64,000 nt of DNA from Lentimicrobium saccharophilum (GCF_001192835.1 NZ_DF968183.1:992001-1056000); one strand, 5' to 3'. Numbered from the stretch's first letter, positions 1 through 9,227 are shown. Numbers and translations: made by a program. The notes: a model not told the origin generated them from the sequence alone.

Positions 1-521
1 TCTAAAACCGATTTTCTGCCTTCTTGTAATGAGGCCATCCATAAAGGGACATTAAGGTGTTCTCTGCCATGAAACTGAGGTTTAAGAAAATTCTTGGCAA
101 TTCCCTCCTGATATAGCCTGAAAACACGGTTGTGATTGGGGTACCTTTCTAATGTTTTTGTAAATGGTTCGTAATAATAATTCTGAAAATTATCCGATTT
201 TATTCTTTCGAAATCAGGATTTGCAACAAGGCAATTGGCCGTAAAAATTGCCCCGTTTCCATTTTTATCTTTTACAGAACTTAAAACATCCAACAACAAC
301 TCCAGATCATCATTTGATTCAAGTGCATCAAAGTAATTATAAGGATCCTTGTCAACAGGATAGCCGAGCTTTAAAAAATAATTCAAAGCCTCTTTTGAAG
401 CCATTCTGACTGAACCCCAATCGTCAGATTCAAAGACAACAATCTTTCGCTTTGAACGCCACCCGGGAATATTGATCAGGTTATGGGTTATTCTTTTAGG
501 TATTAAAAAAGATAATGCCAA
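1..521 (-). CDS. NodB-like polysaccharide deacetylase, partial (runs off left edge)
   Basis: About 173 N-terminal residues are visible; the C-terminus lies beyond the window. The protein is a paralogue of the two deacetylases at 5660-6814 and 6811-7938. It has the same opening (PGWR, basic patch, VVFESDDWGS near residue 27) and the same FHGREHLN motif near residue 148. In the NodB fold the Asp pair and the H-x3-H motif would be the catalytic base and metal ligands, so removal of acetyl groups from a cell-surface sugar is the likely reaction. No ATG exists in frame between the upstream stop (540-542) and PGWR. A TTG at 519-521 gives an N-terminus of the same length as the paralogues, so I use it. 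It is the last visible gene of the leftward polysaccharide operon. Confidence 0.75.
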   Translation of the reverse strand, partial: MALSFLIPKRITHNLINIPGWRSKRKIVVFESDDWGSVRMASKEALNYFLKLGYPVDKDPYNYFDALESNDDLELLLDVLSSVKDKNGNGAIFTANCLVANPDFERIKSDNFQNYYYEPFTKTLERYPNHNRVFRLYQEGIAKNFLKPQFHGREHLNVPLWMASLQEGRKSVL

Positions 522-553
522 ATTATTTTCTTCAATATGTTAAGTTTTATTTT

Positions 554-1108
554 CTATTCAGGCCTTATAAAATCAATGTAACCGGACGTTGCATCAGGCC
601 TGCTGATTATTTTGCCCGGATTGCCTATAACAATTGAATGGTCAGGTACATCAAAATTCACAAAAGCACCGGGTGCAATTAGTACATCATTGCCTATCCT
701 GATACCACCGACAATAATTGAATTGGTTCCCATCCAAACAAAATCTCCTATAACCGGTACCCCGCATTTTTCTCCTCTAACTGTTTGGCCTATGGTCACC
801 CCTGGTGCAATATTGCAATTCTTGCCGATCACAGCCTTTTCATTGATGATAACATTACCCTGATGACCAATGTAAAAACCTTCACCAATAATGGCATTAA
901 AAGGAATCTGATAGCCAAATTTATAGGAATACCTTCTCAAAAGAATCTTGTAAAAAATCCAGGTGATAGACTTTACCCTTGCTTTCGAAGCTTTTCTTAA
1001 AAAATACATATACCTGAAACCCGGCACACGCAAACATCTTAAAAAAGTCCAAAAGCTATACTCCCGGTTAAAATATCTGTAAAGATCAGATTTAATAATA
1101 CTATCCAT
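554..1108 (-). CDS. Serine acetyltransferase-like hexapeptide O-acetyltransferase
   Basis: A 184-aa protein with a helical N-terminal part (residues 1-70) and a left-handed beta-helix of hexapeptide repeats (about 70-165). Repeat units include IGHQGN, IGKNCN and IAPGVTIG, followed by the closing IGNPGK. This arrangement is that of the CysE/WcaB acyltransferases, which transfer acetyl from acetyl-CoA. Inside a polysaccharide operon the acceptor is probably a sugar hydroxyl rather than serine. The length is well below the roughly 270 aa of true CysE, which supports the glycan role. It lies 113 bases downstream of the GT4 gene and 32 bases before the partial deacetylase, in one direction. Family assignment is good; the acceptor is unknown. 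Confidence 0.8.
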   Translation of the reverse strand: MDSIIKSDLYRYFNREYSFWTFLRCLRVPGFRYMYFLRKASKARVKSITWIFYKILLRRYSYKFGYQIPFNAIIGEGFYIGHQGNVIINEKAVIGKNCNIAPGVTIGQTVRGEKCGVPVIGDFVWMGTNSIIVGGIRIGNDVLIAPGAFVNFDVPDHSIVIGNPGKIISRPDATSGYIDFIRPE

Positions 1109-1221
1109 TTCTATTACTTAATCTCATGTAAATATTAGAACGCAATTACGATTAGTCAGATTCTTAATTTAACTGTATTCTTAAAAAATCGGGAATATCA
1201 ATCCGGTTGAAGGTATTATTA

Positions 1222-2307
1222 TCACCCAAATAAAAACTCATAGTATTGCATCCCCACCCTTTCAATGCTATACCGACTAATCATAAGTCTGGAATTAACT
1301 CCCATCTCAGCTTGCATCCCTTCATTGCCCATCAATTCCGATAATTTCTCAACGAACAAATTATCATCAAACATTGGTATCAGGAAACCATTTTTACCAT
1401 CTTCAATCATATCAGATGGACCGGCCAAACAATCATATGCTATTACAGGAAGTCCGGCAGCCATGGCTTCACCTATTACATTGGGGAAACCTTCGGAACT
1501 GGATGTAAATGCAAATATTTTACTTTTTCGGTAAAACTCATCTACTTTATTTGAATTTCCGGCAAGAATCACCCGATCCTCCGCATTTAAGTTGCGAATC
1601 TTTTCCTGAAGTACTGATTTAACATCTGAATATGCGACATCCCCTCCAACAATCACCAGTTTCCATCCGGACATATTCACCTTGAGAAAAATATCAATCA
1701 ACAAATCATGATGTTTTGAAGGAATCAATCGACCAACGCTCAGTACAACATTTTCCCTTAAAACACTTGAAGAATTCCCATCGCGATTATCTATCGGGTT
1801 CCCTATGATGGCAATATTGGAATGTGAAATCATTTTTGCGTAGATGTCCCTTGCCGCATTTGTTTGTGTAATAATCCCTTTAGCCAACGGATACAGGACT
1901 TTCCGGAGTTTGTCATGAAAAAATCCAAGGCTTTTATCAGGTTGACATCTGTCAGAAATATAAATTGGTGTACGAAAACCTAGTAATGAAATCAAAACAA
2001 AACTATTCCAATACTCCCCAAAACTTAATATGACATCCGGATTGATAAGTTTTATCTCTTTTCGAATAAAAAGTAAAGTTCTTATTGTACTTATAAATCT
2101 TGACTCGTTATCGAAATCAAAATTCGGCTTATGGATTGAGATCGTTTCAGGAAGTTTAAAAAATATTTTTTTTGAAATACCATATAAAATCAGGTGAACT
2201 TCAACATCCTCTTTGGATGTGAAATACTGAGCCAGTAGACTCATAGCCTTTTGCATCCCACCAGGCCCTAAGGTTGAAATAAGAAGACAAAGTTTCTTTT
2301 TTCTCAT
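1222..2307 (-). CDS. Glycosyltransferase family 4 (GT-B fold)
   Basis: A 361-aa retaining glycosyltransferase that should add one sugar to the lipid-linked repeat unit at the cytoplasmic membrane. The N-terminal half carries STLGPGGMQK, a nucleotide-sugar glycosyltransferase opening. The C-terminal half has SEGFPNVIGEAMAAGLPVIAYD, that is, the E-x7-E signature of GT4, preceded by LSVGRLIPSKHHD. The reading frame extends 14 codons further upstream, but I choose the ATG at 2305-2307. It overlaps the stop of the preceding ATP-grasp gene as ATGA, a typical translational coupling, and gives the usual M-R-K-K-K-L-C-L-L start. Donor and acceptor sugars cannot be told from sequence. Confidence 0.85.
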   Translation of the reverse strand: MRKKKLCLLISTLGPGGMQKAMSLLAQYFTSKEDVEVHLILYGISKKIFFKLPETISIHKPNFDFDNESRFISTIRTLLFIRKEIKLINPDVILSFGEYWNSFVLISLLGFRTPIYISDRCQPDKSLGFFHDKLRKVLYPLAKGIITQTNAARDIYAKMISHSNIAIIGNPIDNRDGNSSSVLRENVVLSVGRLIPSKHHDLLIDIFLKVNMSGWKLVIVGGDVAYSDVKSVLQEKIRNLNAEDRVILAGNSNKVDEFYRKSKIFAFTSSSEGFPNVIGEAMAAGLPVIAYDCLAGPSDMIEDGKNGFLIPMFDDNLFVEKLSELMGNEGMQAEMGVNSRLMISRYSIERVGMQYYEFLFG

Positions 2308-3326
2308 TGTTTTTGGGCCACCTGGTTCACAACCAGATCCACCATCCATCCATAAGGATTAAACTTACCTTCATGCCATTTCAGTTGACGATCCCAATAT
2401 CCAAAATCGAATTGCTGGGGGTCATAGCCAAATCCATAACTGACTTCAACAATTAATGGACCGGTTTCCGATATAACAAAATCAAATGCCGCTGTCTGGA
2501 GTTTAAGTTGTTCAGCAACACTAAAACCAATTTTAACCGCCTCTATCGGAATCCTGGACATATCATGCTCCTGCATACCCCCACCCGACGCCCTGAAGTC
2601 ACCTTTCCTGACCCGACGCCTGAGCGCAAATATCCTGTCAGCAACATATGTTATTCTGATATCATGCGTATTACCCGGAATAAAATCCTGAAAATAGGCA
2701 TAACCTCTCTCTCTTCCGGCAACACGGGAATACGGGGTTCTAATAAAAAGATGTCCGACTCCTTTTATCACTCCAAAAAACGATTCTTTTCCTTTGCGAT
2801 AGTGATTGATCCTGTCTTTTAAAATGCCATAACTATTATAATTACTAAAACCCCGGCCAAAAGCTCTGTTAATTAATCTAACCGCTTCATCATAATTTGC
2901 AGCCAATCTTACATTAGCGCCAGATGATCCGCCCCTGAGTTTAAAAACTTTGGGGAATATAGTTTTACGTACCCAATTCAAAGCAGCGGTTTTCGAGTAA
3001 AACACATATGAAGGAACCAATGGTGCGTTGATTGACTCCAAAAGATATTTCTGCCCGACTTTATCATCGAAATGCCAACCGGTACGAAAATCAGGAAATA
3101 CAATTTTACCGGCCATTTCAAGTGAGTAAAGCAATTGTTTTGCGAATAGGATATCCTTGGCAAACATGTGATGATGATGCCACATCAGTGCATCACAGTC
3201 AGCAAGTTGCTGGATAATATCAGACCGGTAACAATCAACCACCTTGTAATCAATTGCATTCTCCTTGCAGTATTCGATCCAATAAGAACTGAATGACACT
3301 TCTGAATGATGAATTGCAATTTTCAT
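2304..3326 (-). CDS. ATP-grasp carboxylate-amine ligase-like protein
   Basis: A 340-aa protein of ATP-grasp architecture. It has an alpha/beta preATP-grasp region (1-110), an ATP-binding lysine and glycine-rich loop (PKVFKLRGGSSGANV, around 125-140), a central segment with DIRITYV, and a C-terminal metal/ATP site (AAFDFV followed by LIVEVSYGFG). The closest general resemblance is to RimK-type ligases, which join a carboxylate to an amine using ATP. It differs from the two neighbouring ATP-grasp genes, which belong to the sugar-transfer-associated subgroup. An unusual run of four histidines (MWHHHHMF) sits near residues 48-55. Its stop overlaps the next start (ATGA). A role in attaching an amino acid to the glycan is an inference from context. 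Confidence 0.7.
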   Translation of the reverse strand: MKIAIHHSEVSFSSYWIEYCKENAIDYKVVDCYRSDIIQQLADCDALMWHHHHMFAKDILFAKQLLYSLEMAGKIVFPDFRTGWHFDDKVGQKYLLESINAPLVPSYVFYSKTAALNWVRKTIFPKVFKLRGGSSGANVRLAANYDEAVRLINRAFGRGFSNYNSYGILKDRINHYRKGKESFFGVIKGVGHLFIRTPYSRVAGRERGYAYFQDFIPGNTHDIRITYVADRIFALRRRVRKGDFRASGGGMQEHDMSRIPIEAVKIGFSVAEQLKLQTAAFDFVISETGPLIVEVSYGFGYDPQQFDFGYWDRQLKWHEGKFNPYGWMVDLVVNQVAQKQ

Positions 3327-3404
3327 GATAATAAACCGCGTTAATATCCCTGTAAACTAATCCATATCTGACATGGAATCAGAATCAGGCCAAAGCAGGT
3401 CAGC

Positions 3405-4499
3405 TTAATTAGGCCTTATTCTGTTCTGGTTTTGAATTTCAGGAAATACCGGACCAAATTTACCTTCTATAATATCGATATGCGGCCGGCCGGCATTCCA
3501 TTCCAATAATACCGGGACTCCGGCTTTATCAATGCAAACGTCCCATCCAATGATTCTGACATAAGGAAATCTGCTGTGCGCCACTTTGCATTTTTCCAAC
3601 ATTTCTCCATACATCGGAAAACGGAGTTCTGAGAAAAGATATCCGGTATTCTCATGCCTTTCACCAATATCAATCCCTAGTTTATTACAGGCATATTTTG
3701 CCGGCTTTCCATCAGTATCAAAAACAATAAACCTACCGCCTGAAGCAAGGTTATCAACCTTTGACCCATTCGAACCATATCTTAGAAAAACTAACCTTAC
3801 ACTGATACTTCCGTCCCTTTCGATAAAAGTGTTAACCCGGAATGTATTCACGCTATCCGGATACAAATCGTTAAGACTTTGATACTGTTCAATATATGGC
3901 TGAATTACATAGTTTTTAGATTTTTCAATATGAATATTACCGAAATCAGCAGACTCAAAGATCCTCACTTCCTTGCCTCCTCTACCAAACTCTTCTTTAA
4001 CAACAACTTTTTTATTATATTCTCTGAAAAAAAGCATGACTTGATCGAGGGAAACCATCTGATAATCTGAATTGTAAAAATTTCCTCTAATTACTATGAA
4101 TAAAGGGGTCAGGGCAAAATTCTCAAAAATCCTGTGATCAAAACCTTTGAAATTACAGACCATATTGTATGGTGATGGATTCCATTCCGGTAAAAGGTTT
4201 TTCCAATAATAATCTTCAGGAATCCAGCCACTTATAAATCTTTCTCTTATCTCAGTGAAAAGGGCCAGATATGGCCAGAATGAAGTGCTGCCGAAATTAT
4301 CCTTTGAATATCTTTTCAGATTCCTTTTCAATTGCCTGTTAACCGTTTTATAACCTTTCTGCAGTATAACCTTTTTTCTGGCAATGTGTGCCTCATTTCT
4401 GGCATATTTATATGCAAGTGTCCTATCCGCTTTCCTTATCAGATACCAGAGAATGACCTCTATTCGACCTATAATTCTGTTGTAAATGGAATAGGTCAT
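3405..4499 (-). CDS. Sugar-transfer-associated ATP-grasp protein
   Basis: A 364-aa protein of the sugar-transfer-associated ATP-grasp group. Visible landmarks are KVVVKEEFGRGGKEVRIF (ATP lysine and Gly-rich loop), QPYIEQYQ, VNTFRVNTF, a Gly-rich DNLASGG, and the terminal RIIGWDV plus VLLEWNAG carrying the metal-binding Glu and Asn. The same landmarks occur in 4505-5617 and 41895-42977, so the three are paralogues. Such proteins are recurrent in exopolysaccharide loci, but the amide or ester bond they form is not established. The frame extends to a TTG at 4520, overlapping the upstream gene; the ATG at 4497-4499 leaves a 5-base gap and is preferred. Confidence 0.8.
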   Translation of the reverse strand: MTYSIYNRIIGRIEVILWYLIRKADRTLAYKYARNEAHIARKKVILQKGYKTVNRQLKRNLKRYSKDNFGSTSFWPYLALFTEIRERFISGWIPEDYYWKNLLPEWNPSPYNMVCNFKGFDHRIFENFALTPLFIVIRGNFYNSDYQMVSLDQVMLFFREYNKKVVVKEEFGRGGKEVRIFESADFGNIHIEKSKNYVIQPYIEQYQSLNDLYPDSVNTFRVNTFIERDGSISVRLVFLRYGSNGSKVDNLASGGRFIVFDTDGKPAKYACNKLGIDIGERHENTGYLFSELRFPMYGEMLEKCKVAHSRFPYVRIIGWDVCIDKAGVPVLLEWNAGRPHIDIIEGKFGPVFPEIQNQNRIRPN

Positions 4500-4504
4500 C
4501 AATA

Positions 4505-5617
4505 CTATTTTAAAGCCCAATGATTATTGATACAATACTTGATCACTTCATCAGTAAAATTTCCGAAAAATGAAAATCCGAAATTCTGAGCGAATTTTAT
4601 AGTGTGCTGACCATAAACATTCGCTTCCACAAAACGCCAATTTCCCTTCTCATCACAACATGCATCCAAACTAATAATTCGTGCATAAAATATCTTATGG
4701 GCAACCCTTTTCGAAAGTTCAATCAGTTCATCATAGTTTGGCACACACTCATCAAACTTCATCAATGTATCCGGGTGTTCATCAAACCGGCGACCATAAC
4801 GATCCAATGCATAGCCAACCATAAATCCGTCAGGTTTTACATATGTAATGATCCCTCCGGCCTTAAGGTTATCGAGGGAACCGCCTCTGCCCATTCTCAT
4901 CGAAGTATGCAATGCATGAACTTCATTATCAGCAACCGAACGATAAAGTGCCACCCTGATTGTATTTAAACCATGTGGATTATATCTGTTGAAAAATTCA
5001 TACTGTTTTATCCTTTCCTGAACTACAAAATTTTTTCTACCCTTTACCAATTCAATCAATTCAGCATCATTAGCAGGAAAAAATACATCATTGCCACCGG
5101 AAGTATCACGGTTAGGTTTGATCACAACAGGATATTCCAGCTTTTTTGCCAAGATGACAATATCCTGAAATTCAACACGCTCCAGGTCTGAATCCAAATA
5201 TTCACCGTCAACATTGTGAAAATAATCTTTTGGAAAAATACCTTCAGAAAACCAATGGTTGCTGAAACTTTTATTGGCCAGGTAATCAATGACAGGATCA
5301 TGATTAAGGGTGTCTTCTATATCTGCAATATAAATTTCTTCAGGAATATAGCGAATATCAGAAACTCCGGAAATATTCCGGCATATTCTGTATGTTGAGA
5401 GATTGATCCCTGACGAAAAGCCTTTCCATAAATTAATATGAGATTTTTCCTCAGAGCTGTTCGTTTTCTTGAAGTTATCAGGATTTGTCTCATAAAATTT
5501 CCCGAATACAGGCTTCCAGGTCAACCTGGCCCCCCTTCTGACCATAAAATACGACACCAGATTCTTCAATCTCTTTTTTAATGGTAGATTTTTATTGAAA
5601 ATGATTCTTTTATACAT
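4505..5617 (-). CDS. Sugar-transfer-associated ATP-grasp protein (paralogue)
   Basis: A 370-aa paralogue of the downstream gene with the same order of motifs: EYPVVIKPNRDTSGGNDVFF (ATP lysine with an SGGN loop), VQERIKQYEFFNRYNPHGLNTIRV, DNLKAGGI, then ARIISLDACCDEKGNWRFVEANVYGQ. The C-terminal Glu and Asn (EAN) expected to bind magnesium are kept. The substrate-side residues differ from the neighbour (YGQHT instead of AGRPH), suggesting a different acceptor. The N-terminus is basic and lacks a signal peptide, so the protein should be cytoplasmic. It lies 42 bases after the deacetylase gene. Function beyond ATP-dependent ligation is unknown. Confidence 0.8.
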   Translation of the reverse strand: MYKRIIFNKNLPLKKRLKNLVSYFMVRRGARLTWKPVFGKFYETNPDNFKKTNSSEEKSHINLWKGFSSGINLSTYRICRNISGVSDIRYIPEEIYIADIEDTLNHDPVIDYLANKSFSNHWFSEGIFPKDYFHNVDGEYLDSDLERVEFQDIVILAKKLEYPVVIKPNRDTSGGNDVFFPANDAELIELVKGRKNFVVQERIKQYEFFNRYNPHGLNTIRVALYRSVADNEVHALHTSMRMGRGGSLDNLKAGGIITYVKPDGFMVGYALDRYGRRFDEHPDTLMKFDECVPNYDELIELSKRVAHKIFYARIISLDACCDEKGNWRFVEANVYGQHTIKFAQNFGFSFFGNFTDEVIKYCINNHWALK

Positions 5618-5659
5618 AGATCAGATTTTTTCCTTAACTAATATCAGGATTAACCGGTT

Positions 5660-6814
5660 TTAAAGGTGCAGGAAGGATTTCCTTTTCTCGTCACGAATCA
5701 GTTCTCCAAGCTTATCGGATGTCATAAATTCTACACCGGGCCACTTATTTAATATCTTACGCAGAAGTTCTTCCAGTTCAACCAGAGTTTTATTACGGTT
5801 TTCAGGTTCGATCCACCCGGAAAAGTTAATTCTGTGCGTACTGATTATAGCCGGCTTATTCAACCTGAATGCTGCTGCTATATCCTGCATGCAACGATTT
5901 ACCGTATCTTTTCCATAATTCAGGCTAGGTTCGAAACTGCCATTTCTGATCAGATATAATTGGCCAAACTGATTAAATTCACCGAGTTGGCGGGTGTGGA
6001 ACCTGATTTCATTCCCGTTAATCCCCGGCTCTCTGATTTTTCTATATCCCTGAAAATACTTTACACCAAGATCAGCAACAGATTTATTAAAATGCATACT
6101 CCAGGTATAGTTTGGTGGAATAATCGATTCAGAGAAGTATCCGAACATATCTTTAAATATCCTTAATCCATCAAGTATTATAGATAAAATTTCCTTTTTG
6201 GCAGATTCAGTTTTAAACATTGTTGCCTCAACATAATAATTGCCTCGTTTGGATGAGCCCAACCTCATTATACCAGGCATTCTGTGCTTAATGGCAAACT
6301 TAATATCTGAATCATTCTGATGCAAGGCTTCCATAAACATCCCCACATTAAGGTGCTCACGCCCATGAAACTGAGGATAAAAAATCCTTTCATTTAATCC
6401 CTGCTTCCATAAATTAAAGCCATTGGCGTGTGCCGGATATTTTTTGAAGGTTTCTGTTACCAGTTCGTAATGATATTCACGGAAAGAGCTACCAGAAATT
6501 TTATCAAAATCAGGATTGGCTACAATACAATTCGCTGTTATTATAGGATGATTCCCGTTTACATCCCGGAATTTTTTAAGTAAATCAAATAAAAGTTCAA
6601 GATCGTCCTCGCTTTCGAGAGCGTCTGTTTTCTCGTAAATATTCTTGTCAACGGCATATCCTGCCTGGAGGCATGCATAATAAACTTCTTTTGAAGGCAT
6701 GCGGATGCTACCCCAATCATCAGACTCAAAAACTACAATCTTCCGGTTGGTACGCCACCCGGGAAGGTTTTTGACATGACGGGCAATTTCAGACTTTATT
6801 GAATTAAAGATCAA
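5660..6814 (-). CDS. NodB-like polysaccharide deacetylase (paralogue 2)
   Basis: A 384-aa divergent polysaccharide deacetylase. It opens with NLPGWRTNRKIVVFESDDWGSIR, whose Asp pair is the expected metal/base site. Around residue 155 it carries FHGREHLN (H-x3-H). Near residue 238 is SIIPPNYTW, and near 340 the conserved ISTHRINFSGW. No signal peptide is visible, unlike exported chitooligosaccharide or PNAG deacetylases, so it may act on a cytoplasmic lipid-linked precursor. The start is a TTG (6812-6814) overlapping the preceding stop as TTGA; no ATG lies before the conserved core. Adjacent to a close paralogue (6811-7938), indicating tandem duplication. Confidence 0.8.
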   Translation of the reverse strand: MIFNSIKSEIARHVKNLPGWRTNRKIVVFESDDWGSIRMPSKEVYYACLQAGYAVDKNIYEKTDALESEDDLELLFDLLKKFRDVNGNHPIITANCIVANPDFDKISGSSFREYHYELVTETFKKYPAHANGFNLWKQGLNERIFYPQFHGREHLNVGMFMEALHQNDSDIKFAIKHRMPGIMRLGSSKRGNYYVEATMFKTESAKKEILSIILDGLRIFKDMFGYFSESIIPPNYTWSMHFNKSVADLGVKYFQGYRKIREPGINGNEIRFHTRQLGEFNQFGQLYLIRNGSFEPSLNYGKDTVNRCMQDIAAAFRLNKPAIISTHRINFSGWIEPENRNKTLVELEELLRKILNKWPGVEFMTSDKLGELIRDEKRKSFLHL

Positions 6815-7938
6815 TTGCTTTTTTGTATTAAGTCACCCAATTCAGCTGAAGTCATAAATTCAACATCAGGCCAGCGCGAAACAACTTCCTTCAGAAGTTG
6901 TTTCAATTGAGAAAGGCCATTTTCCCTGTTACCGGGATCCAGCGCGCCTATATAATTTACCCTGTGTGAACTTATAATTGCAGGTTTGTTCCACCGGAAA
7001 GCCATATCAATATCATTCAGGCATGAATTTACCCAGTCCTTGCCTTTCATGCATGGCTCAAAAAAGCAATTTCTGATAATGAACCGCTGACCTAATTTGT
7101 TCCTCTGGCCGATAAAATGAATACTCTTATTAATTTTACCATAACCTGCGGGTGTGGAGTGAAACCTGGATGCAAAAAGATACCTGATACCATTTTCAGA
7201 AGCAGCTTTATACAATGAATCATGCAAGTAACCGTTGGGGGGCACAAAAAATACAGCCCTGTATCCAAATATCGATTCAAATAAATTCAAACCATCTGCT
7301 ATTATCTTATCATGAACAGCAAGATCTTCGGGATCATAAAAATCAAATGCCGCCTGATATGAAACAGACGAGCCATTGTATGGTTTATTAGGAAATCCCC
7401 ACATGCCATGCTCAAATGCGAGATGGGTTTCCCGATCTCCCCGTTTCAGGGCGCGCATCCATTCTGAAACATTTAAATGTTCCCTGCCATGGAATTGCGG
7501 GACAAATAATTTATTTCTGATCCCTTCTTTCCACAATTCAAATGAATCATTATTCCCATAATATCTTCTCAGTGTAACAGTAAAAGGTTCGTAGTAGTAA
7601 TTTTCAAAATCACCATTTTTTATTCTTTCAAAATCGGGATTGGCTGCGACACTAATGGCTGTGAATGCACAAGGATTCCCATAATGATCCTTTACATTTG
7701 ACAATACTTCAAAAAGGCCACTAAGATCCTCCGGATTTGCTACCGTGTCGTATAGGTTATAGGGCCCTGAATCGCCTAAAGACAGCGGAAGACCTTTGTT
7801 AACCAATGAGTTAAAAGTTTCCTTTGAAGGCATTCGTATGCTCCCCCAATCGTCGGATTCAAAGACTAGAATATGCCTATTGGTACGCCAGCCGGGAAGA
7901 TTAGATAGCATTAATCTTAGGTTACGGAGATTGAACAT
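6811..7938 (-). CDS. NodB-like polysaccharide deacetylase (paralogue 3)
   Basis: A 375-aa paralogue of the gene that follows it, with NLPGWRTNRHILVFESDDWGS near residue 13, FHGREHLNVSEW around residue 150, VFFVPPNGY near 230 and ISSHRVNYIGAL near 330. The putative metal site (Asp pair, H-x3-H) is intact. It differs from paralogue 2 through much of the middle, so the duplication is old or the two act on different positions of the glycan. The ATG at 7936-7938 is 5 bases from the polymerase stop, and its own stop overlaps the next TTG start. De-N-acetylation (or de-O-acetylation) of a sugar is the likely chemistry. Confidence 0.8.
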   Translation of the reverse strand: MFNLRNLRLMLSNLPGWRTNRHILVFESDDWGSIRMPSKETFNSLVNKGLPLSLGDSGPYNLYDTVANPEDLSGLFEVLSNVKDHYGNPCAFTAISVAANPDFERIKNGDFENYYYEPFTVTLRRYYGNNDSFELWKEGIRNKLFVPQFHGREHLNVSEWMRALKRGDRETHLAFEHGMWGFPNKPYNGSSVSYQAAFDFYDPEDLAVHDKIIADGLNLFESIFGYRAVFFVPPNGYLHDSLYKAASENGIRYLFASRFHSTPAGYGKINKSIHFIGQRNKLGQRFIIRNCFFEPCMKGKDWVNSCLNDIDMAFRWNKPAIISSHRVNYIGALDPGNRENGLSQLKQLLKEVVSRWPDVEFMTSAELGDLIQKSN

Positions 7939-7943
7939 ACTGA

Positions 7944-9221
7944 TTACAAAAGAGATTTAATAAATTCAATGATAGGCTTGGTATCCTCGAAGAAAATAGC
8001 TGATATTGGATTTCCAATAAAGGCTGAGACTCCAATAAAATCAAATCCGACTCTAATGCTGAAAACGCAATAAAATATCAAAAGCGGAACAACCAAAACG
8101 CGAATTGCACTTACAACCCGACTAATTTTATATTTCGAAAGATGCAATATAATAAATACCAAACTCAAAGAATTAGCAACAGCCAAGAATCTGCCAACAG
8201 AAGGTACTAATGCCACTAAATTAACCAAACCATAAAAAAACAAAACAAAACAAATGTAATTATATTGAATTGGATTTGTTTTTAAAAACCTCCTTCCTGT
8301 CAGAATCAGCCCTAGCATTAAAGAAATAATAGCAATTTTTAATGCAATTCCAGAAAACTGAACATACCAGTTATTGTCTGTGCTTAACTCATGTACTCTT
8401 TCGGCATATTCTATATTTGTATATGTTTCGACCCTGGGATGAAATATCTCAGGCAAAAAGAATAAGGCATTTTTAACTCCAATGAGATCAATTTCTGAAA
8501 TAAACAATGTTGAAACAAAAAATACTATATACATTGTTATATTTTTAGGGAGAAGCCTAAATATAAACAATAATATAAGAGGTAACAAAAATGAAAAATG
8601 TATAAAAATAGAACTTATAGCCCACCATAATCCATTCTTCTCATTTCTTATAAAATACAACAACACTCCATAAATAAATATTTGGGCCGCAGTCCACATC
8701 CTTACACCATTAATTGACCAAATTGGAATTATAAAAGCAAGTACAAAAATAAACAGAATTAAGGTCAGGCTAAGTTTACCTTTAATGCTACTAAAAACTA
8801 TCCACAGATTATTCGCATAGAAATAGCCAAAAACAAGTGCAAAGAAAGCAAACAGATAACGTGCATCATCAGTAAAAAGTGAAATAACCCATGTAATAAT
8901 TGGTTGATAAATATCCAAATAATTCGTTTCAAATGTATAAAACGAGTTCCAAAGCGTCATGAAGCTCGGGGTCAGTTTATGCAAGTCAGCCAGATTCTGA
9001 GCATAACGTGCAGAATCGGCACCCTGAATATCGCGACTGAAAACAAATACAAATCCAAAATAAACACAAAACAATATAAACCCCCGCTTAGCCAGAGGAT
9101 CGCGGTAATTTCTTAATGAGGCATAAAGCAGCGCCAGCGGCCAAATAAAAAACAACAGGGTTACGGGCAAAGATTTTGCCTTTTTTCTTTTGAGGGGAAA
9201 TGCAACCGGAGTCGAATTCAT
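7944..9221 (-). CDS. EpsG/Wzy-like polysaccharide polymerase, multi-pass membrane protein
   Basis: A 425-aa integral membrane protein with about eleven hydrophobic segments spread over its length. The loop after the second segment contains GADSARYAQN, resembling the G-x-DS-x-x-Y loop of EpsG-type polymerases. A further large hydrophilic loop follows around residues 245-285. It should join repeat units on the periplasmic face of the membrane. The coding sequence is visibly more AT-rich than the rest of the operon, as is common for Wzy genes, which exchange between strains. It sits 6 bases after the glycosyltransferase gene. EpsG versus other Wzy families cannot be settled without an alignment. 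Confidence 0.75.
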   Translation of the reverse strand: MNSTPVAFPLKRKKAKSLPVTLLFFIWPLALLYASLRNYRDPLAKRGFILFCVYFGFVFVFSRDIQGADSARYAQNLADLHKLTPSFMTLWNSFYTFETNYLDIYQPIITWVISLFTDDARYLFAFFALVFGYFYANNLWIVFSSIKGKLSLTLILFIFVLAFIIPIWSINGVRMWTAAQIFIYGVLLYFIRNEKNGLWWAISSIFIHFSFLLPLILLFIFRLLPKNITMYIVFFVSTLFISEIDLIGVKNALFFLPEIFHPRVETYTNIEYAERVHELSTDNNWYVQFSGIALKIAIISLMLGLILTGRRFLKTNPIQYNYICFVLFFYGLVNLVALVPSVGRFLAVANSLSLVFIILHLSKYKISRVVSAIRVLVVPLLIFYCVFSIRVGFDFIGVSAFIGNPISAIFFEDTKPIIEFIKSLL

Positions 9222-9227
9222 GTTTAT

